26,119 nucleotides of DNA. It comes from JANLYQ01 sp031365725. Its GTDB lineage: Bacteria > Actinomycetota > Actinomycetes > JACCUZ01. Of the stretch, positions 22,712 through 26,119 are shown in pieces. A program made the translations under genes and the position numbers. Location of the stretch: positions 1-26,119 of the forward strand of contig JANLYQ010000015.1 of NCBI GenBank assembly GCA_031365725.1, written 5' to 3'. The first letter of the stretch is position 1; every line of letters begins with the position of its first letter. The notes beneath the pieces were generated by a model. It saw only the letters and a program-made list of their open reading frames with translations. It had not been told where the DNA came from and made no database searches.

Positions 22712-22744
22712 CCGTCAACCGTCAACCGTCAACCGTCAACCGTC
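22712..22744. repeat. Tandem 7-bp repeat CCGTCAA, four copies plus a partial fifth
   Basis: CCGTCAA repeats four times exactly (22712-22739), then CCGTC (22740-22744). On the minus strand the unit is TTGACGG, so each copy carries a -35-like TTGACG. The recX stop codon (22736-22738) lies in the array. The array ends 43 bp upstream of the GGDEF start. Confidence 0.9.
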
Positions 22745-23332
22745 GGCCGCGCTCCCGGTGCCCGCAGCCGGCTCCGGGTCACCGTCGGCTGCGAGAGCGG
22801 CCCGCACCACCGACAGGGCAAGCCCGCCTGGGTAACCCTTGCGGGCCAGCAGACCGACAAGACGCCGTTGACGCGCCTCGGGGGTCAGGCGCCTCGTCGA
22901 GGGCAGCCGCTTGGCCACCAGCGTGCGCGCGGCTGAGAGCTCGTCGTCGGGGCTGACCTGCTCCACCGCCTCGGCGATGAGCTCGTCGTCGACGCCCTTG
23001 GCGCGCAGTTCACGACGCAGCACCTGTCGGGACAAGCCCTTGCTGGCCAGTCTGCTGCGCACCCAGAGGTCCGCGAACGCGGCATCGTCGACCAGCCCGA
23101 CCTCGGTGAACCGGTCGAGCACCCGCACCGCCACGTCACCCGGGACGTCACGCGCGGCGAGATCGGCCGACAGCTGGGCCCGCGTGCGCGGGGACGCCGT
23201 CAGCTTGCGGAGCACGATCGAGCGCGCCACCGACTCGGGGTCAGCCGTTGGACCCGAGTCGGCCCCACTGCCCGGGGTCGGTCCGTCGGGCAGGTCACGC
23301 CTGCCGCGACGAGCCCCACCGCGGGCCAGCAC
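22736..23332 (-). CDS. recX: Regulatory protein RecX
   Basis: RecX binds RecA filaments and inhibits strand exchange and coprotease activity. The 198-residue product shows the three-helix repeats of the family: SIVLRKLTASPRTRAQLSAD, then DRFTEVGLVDDAAFADLWV, RSRLASKGLSRQVLRREL, GVDDELIAEAVEQVSPDDEL and a final RRLVGLLARKGYPGGLALSVV. The N terminus (1-35) is a variable Gly/Pro/Arg-rich stretch and the C terminus an Ala/Gly/Asp tail. The GTG start (23332) immediately follows the recA stop with no gap, so translation is probably coupled and expression should follow recA. The stop falls in a 7-bp tandem repeat. Confidence 0.94.
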   Translation of the reverse strand: MLARGGARRGRRDLPDGPTPGSGADSGPTADPESVARSIVLRKLTASPRTRAQLSADLAARDVPGDVAVRVLDRFTEVGLVDDAAFADLWVRSRLASKGLSRQVLRRELRAKGVDDELIAEAVEQVSPDDELSAARTLVAKRLPSTRRLTPEARQRRLVGLLARKGYPGGLALSVVRAALAADGDPEPAAGTGSAADG

Positions 23333-24448
23333 CTAGATGTCCGACGGGGAGACTGCCGGCGCTGCCAGCCCACGCGCACCGCCACCAGCACCTGCCGGCT
23401 CCGGCACGTCAGCTGACACAACAACCGGCACGTCGGCCGGCGCATCGACCTTGGGTCCGATGCCGAGCTTTTCCTTGATCCGCTTCTCGAGCTCGTCGGC
23501 CAGGTCCGGGTTGTCCCGCAGGAAGGCGCGAGCGTTTTCCTTGCCCTGGCCCAGCTGGTCGCCCTCGTAGGTGTACCAGGCGCCGGCCTTGCGGACGAAG
23601 CCCTGCTCCACCCCGGTGTCGATCAAGCCGCCCTCGCGGCTGATGCCGGTGCCGAACATGAGGTCCATCTCGGCCTGCCGGAACGGCGGGGACACCTTGT
23701 TCTTGACGACCTTGACCCGGACCCGGTTGCCGACGGCCTCCTGGCCGTCCTTCAAGGTCTCGATGCGTCGCACGTCCAGCCGGATCGAGGCGTAGAACTT
23801 CAGTGCCTTGCCACCAGCGGTCGTCTCGGGACTGCCGAACATGACACCGATCTTCTCGCGCAGCTGGTTGATGAAAATGGCCGTCGTCTTGGACGTGCTC
23901 AGTGCACCGGTGAGCTTGCGCAGGGCCTGGCTCATCAACCGGGCCTGCAGACCGACGTGACTGTCGCCCATCTCGCCCTCGAGCTCGGCCCGCGGCACCA
24001 GCGCCGCCACCGAGTCGATGACGATGATGTCGAGAGCGCCCGAGCGGATGAGCATGTCCGCGATCTCCAGCGCCTGCTCCCCCGTGTCGGGCTGGGAGAC
24101 CAGCAGGCCGTCGGTGTCGACGCCCAGCTTTTGCGCATAGTCAGGGTCGAGCGCGTGCTCGGCGTCGATGAACGCCGCGATGCCGCCCGCCTTCTGCGCG
24201 TTGGCGATCGCGTGCAGCGCCACGGTGGTCTTGCCGGAGCTCTCCGGGCCGTAGATCTCGACGACCCGGCCACGCGGCAGGCCGCCGATGCCCAGAGCGA
24301 TGTCGAGGGCGATGGATCCCGTCGGGATCACCTCGATGGGGGCCCGGACGTCGTCGCCGAGACGCATCACCGAGCCCTTGCCGAACTGTCGGTCGATGTT
24401 GGCCAAGGCGGTGTCGAGTGCCTTGTCGCGGTCAGTGGAAGGGGCCAT
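23333..24448 (-). CDS. recA: Recombinase RecA
   Basis: RecA forms ATP-dependent filaments on single-stranded DNA, drives strand exchange and triggers LexA cleavage. The 371-residue product has Walker A GPESSGKT at 67-74, the Walker B region DIIVIDSVAALVPRAELEGE, FINQLREKIGVMFG, the L2-type region SPETTAGGKALKFYAS and the C-terminal domain to LGIGPK, then a Val/Pro/Gly/Ala-rich tail. There is no intein, unlike the M. tuberculosis recA gene. The ATG at 24448 gives the conserved MAPSTDRDKALDTAL start. Another ATG at 24490 (MKKTTRPSSTG...) is in frame; neither has a strong ribosome site. A LexA box lies at 24588-24603. recX follows directly. Confidence 0.97.
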   Translation of the reverse strand: MAPSTDRDKALDTALANIDRQFGKGSVMRLGDDVRAPIEVIPTGSIALDIALGIGGLPRGRVVEIYGPESSGKTTVALHAIANAQKAGGIAAFIDAEHALDPDYAQKLGVDTDGLLVSQPDTGEQALEIADMLIRSGALDIIVIDSVAALVPRAELEGEMGDSHVGLQARLMSQALRKLTGALSTSKTTAIFINQLREKIGVMFGSPETTAGGKALKFYASIRLDVRRIETLKDGQEAVGNRVRVKVVKNKVSPPFRQAEMDLMFGTGISREGGLIDTGVEQGFVRKAGAWYTYEGDQLGQGKENARAFLRDNPDLADELEKRIKEKLGIGPKVDAPADVPVVVSADVPEPAGAGGGARGLAAPAVSPSDI

Positions 24449-24544
24449 GGTTGCCGTCCCGGTTGAGGAGGGTCGAGTCGTCTTCTTCATCACGCGTCCG
24501 AACCTAGGGCCGCCCCCGGACACAACCGGAGGTCGCAGCAGATC

Positions 24545-24581
24545 TGTGGATGAACGGGGGTCGTTGCCGACCTGTGGACGA
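24545..24581 (-). promoter_or_regulatory. Two near-consensus DnaA-box-like motifs in the recA leader
   Basis: On the minus strand TCATCCACA (24545-24553) and TCGTCCACA (24573-24581) each differ from a DnaA box (TTATCCACA/TTGTCCACA) at one position and lie 28 bp apart, between the recA LexA box and the start codon. Significance is uncertain. Confidence 0.3.
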
Positions 24582-24603
24582 ACGTATCCGAACACCTGTT
24601 CGA
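24581..24603 (-). promoter_or_regulatory. LexA box (24588-24603) and -10 element of recA
   Basis: CCGAACACCTGTTCGA matches the SOS-box consensus at 15 of 16 positions. Just downstream in the recA direction is TACGTT (24581-24586), fitting a TANNNT -10 element. The LexA box then lies in the -10/-35 spacer, where it would block RNA polymerase. It begins one base after the stop codon of the upstream MFS gene. Confidence 0.85.
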
Positions 24604-24604
24604 T

Positions 24605-25867
24605 CTAGGTGAGCCGGGGCGCGACACGCCGGAAGCTCAGCACCGCAACGACCACCACGGGCACGACGAGGAGCCCGGCGAGTCCGTTCAGCACGCCGTA
24701 GCCGGGTCCTGCGACGACTACACCGGCTAGGGCTCCACCGACCGCGCCGCACGCGCCCATCAGGGCGTCGGTGACCCCTTGAGCAGCCGGGCGCACCTGC
24801 TCGCTCACCGACTCGGACAGCAGCGTGGACCCGGCCACCAGGCAGCAGGACCACCCCAGCCCGAGCAGTGCCAGCCCGACACCGAGCCCGGCGGGGGCGT
24901 CACCGGGCGCACCACCGGAGACGACGACCGCCGCCACCAGGAGCCCCTGACCCACCAGCATCACCGGCACCCGACCCCACCGGTCGGCGAGCAGCCCCGC
25001 CAGCGGCGAGGCCGCGTACATGCCGGCGACGTGGGCACTGATCACCAGACCGACGACCGACAACGAGGCCCCGTGGTGGCGCATGTGCACCGGCGTCATC
25101 ACCATCACCGACACCATCACGGTGTGCGCCACCGACACGGCCAGTAGAGCGAGCAGGGCCGGACTCGACGCGCGTACGGCGGTCAGTGCGGCACCGATGG
25201 TGACCCGGGGCGCGACCGCCGCGTCCGGGTCGACCTCGACCAAGGACCGCGCGAGCACCAACGGGTCGGGCCGCAGCTTCACCGCGATCAATGCTGCTGC
25301 CGCCGCGAAGGCCAGCAACGAGAAGAGCAACGGACCGGTCAGCGATGGCAGCCCCAGAACCCGCGCGACGGTCCGCCCCGGGCCGGTCAGGTTGGGTCCG
25401 AGCACGACCCCGACGGTGGTCGCCCAGACGACCGTCGAGAGCGCACGCGCCCGGTGCGCCGGGGTCGCGAGATCAGCAGCGGCATAGCGCGACTGCAAGG
25501 TCGTGGCCGACCCCGAGCCGAAGAGCACCGACCCGCAGAGCACGACGGCAAAGACCTCGATCACCGCACCGGTCACCACCACCGCCGCACCGGTCAGGGC
25601 AAGGAGGTAGCCCAGCACCAACCCCGGGCGGCGACCGTGCGCTGCCATGACCCGAGCCAGGGGCAGCGCGACGACCGCCGCACCCAGCACGGCCGCGGTC
25701 TGGGACAGCCCTGACAGAGCCGTCGACCCGGACACGTCCTCGGCGATCAGACCGCTGACCGCGATGCCGCTGCCCACCCCGATGCCGCCCAGGACCTGGG
25801 CAAGCCCGAGCACCCGCATGGTGCGCCGCTGGGCTGCTGTCGCCGGCGCGAGATCGGTGACCGTCAT
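24605..25867 (-). CDS. Major facilitator superfamily transporter
   Basis: The 420-residue membrane protein has about 12 hydrophobic segments and two copies of the MFS loop motif: RVMAAHGRRPGLVLGY between helices 2 and 3 and GLLADRWGRVPVM between helices 8 and 9. The central loop (about 200-235) is charged. It resembles the drug/H+ antiporter-like MFS group, but the substrate cannot be told. The ATG at 25867 overlaps the DUF3046 stop as ATGA, indicating coupling. The stop (24605) is one base from the recA LexA box with no terminator, so some read-through into recA is possible. Confidence 0.9.
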   Translation of the reverse strand: MTVTDLAPATAAQRRTMRVLGLAQVLGGIGVGSGIAVSGLIAEDVSGSTALSGLSQTAAVLGAAVVALPLARVMAAHGRRPGLVLGYLLALTGAAVVVTGAVIEVFAVVLCGSVLFGSGSATTLQSRYAAADLATPAHRARALSTVVWATTVGVVLGPNLTGPGRTVARVLGLPSLTGPLLFSLLAFAAAAALIAVKLRPDPLVLARSLVEVDPDAAVAPRVTIGAALTAVRASSPALLALLAVSVAHTVMVSVMVMTPVHMRHHGASLSVVGLVISAHVAGMYAASPLAGLLADRWGRVPVMLVGQGLLVAAVVVSGGAPGDAPAGLGVGLALLGLGWSCCLVAGSTLLSESVSEQVRPAAQGVTDALMGACGAVGGALAGVVVAGPGYGVLNGLAGLLVVPVVVVAVLSFRRVAPRLT

Positions 25868-26055
25868 CGGTGCGCGCGAGGCACTTCGAGGCCCTCGCAC
25901 ACCGCCCGCCACACCGCGACCGTGGGCACCCCGGCCGCCAACGCCTGCAGCGGGGTGCGGCCGTCGAGCTCGGCAAGCACATGCATCTCCGCCAGCGACT
26001 CGGCGTGCGGGCCGAAAACTGCCCGCATCCGCTCCCAGAAGTCCGTCAGCCGCAC
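25864..26055 (-). CDS. DUF3046 family small protein
   Basis: The 63-residue product (VRLTDFWERMRAVFGPHAES...) matches DUF3046, small actinobacterial proteins encoded upstream of recA (Rv2738c in M. tuberculosis). Conserved features are RLTDFWERM near the start, AEMHVLAELDGRTPLQALAAG and a WRAVCEGLEVP end. The function is unknown. The GTG at 26055 is preferred because it gives the family's usual start and length; a TTG at 26076 would add seven residues. A -10-like CATACT ends six bases before the GTG, so a leaderless transcript is plausible. The stop overlaps the MFS start as ATGA. Confidence 0.88.
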   Translation of the reverse strand: MRLTDFWERMRAVFGPHAESLAEMHVLAELDGRTPLQALAAGVPTVAVWRAVCEGLEVPRAHR

Positions 26056-26061
26056 GACACC

Positions 26062-26067
26062 AGTATG
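26062..26067 (-). promoter_or_regulatory. Possible -10 element for a leaderless DUF3046 transcript
   Basis: CATACT on the minus strand ends six bases before the GTG at 26055, where transcription would then begin. No clear -35 was found. The remaining bases to the window end (26077-26119) show nothing recognisable. Confidence 0.3.
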
Positions 26068-26119
26068 ACGAGGCAACCTTTCGGCACTACCCGCGCGTCC
26101 ACGGCACGGATGATGGTCA

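Noticed and set aside
22712..22744. CRISPR-like array
   Set aside because: The 7-bp units abut without spacers; it is a simple tandem repeat.
23333..24448. Intein in RecA
   Set aside because: The RecA sequence is continuous through the Walker A and L2 regions and has normal length.

Overview
The window is a GC-rich chromosomal segment of an actinobacterium, probably a Micrococcales-type member (for example Intrasporangiaceae-like, but the genus is inference). The pointers are GTG/TTG starts, very high third-position GC, actinobacterial LexA boxes (TCGAAC-N4-GTTCGA), a DUF3046 gene before recA, and the order recA-recX ... miaB ... miaA-dapF-hflX ... lexA / LysM gene / nrdR. The same genes cluster in Mycobacterium tuberculosis between about Rv2718c (nrdR) and Rv2738c (DUF3046). 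No rRNA, tRNA, CRISPR array, insertion sequence, prophage or riboswitch was recognised.

Layout. 1-521: 5' part of a secreted alpha/beta hydrolase (-). 822-1670: aldo/keto reductase (+). A shared hairpin terminator (1680-1726) separates it from nrdJ (1739-4672, -), the B12-dependent ribonucleotide reductase, which follows its repressor gene nrdR (4756-5283, -). The nrdR upstream region holds candidate NrdR boxes and DnaA-box-like repeats. 5637-6050 is a LysM cell-division-suppressor type gene (-), divergent from lexA (6338-7105, +), with three LexA boxes between them. lexA is followed after 19 bp by a PAS-GGDEF-EAL gene (to 8957, +). Convergent to that is an operon dinG -> ATP-dependent DNA ligase -> NlpC/P60-like protein (12766 to 8944, -). 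12868-14520 is a secreted metzincin-like protease (+). The minus strand then carries miaA -> dapF -> hflX (18062 to 14486). 18114-18335 is a small MT0933-type protein (+). A second minus-strand run is PAS-PAS-GGDEF -> PemK/MazF-like -> miaB -> LigB-like protein (22669 to 18358), preceded by recA-recX (24448 to 22736). DUF3046 and an MFS transporter (26055 to 24605) lie upstream of recA.

How the genes fit together. The core is DNA-damage response and dNTP supply: LexA, RecA, RecX, the LysM division inhibitor, DinG helicase, an NHEJ-type ligase and NrdR/NrdJ. tRNA modification (MiaA, MiaB), a ribosome-associated GTPase (HflX) and cell-wall precursor synthesis (DapF) are the usual neighbours in this cluster. 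The most unusual aspect is that both c-di-GMP genes in the window sit next to LexA control. One follows lexA directly. The other has a LexA-box-like dyad (CCGAAC-TCAT-GTTCGG) across its start codon and heads a run that includes miaB. This suggests, but does not prove, SOS-responsive c-di-GMP signalling. Other points worth checking are an altered zinc-ribbon spacing in NrdR, DnaA-box-like motifs upstream of three genes, and an uncharacterised NlpC/P60-like protein in a DNA-repair operon.
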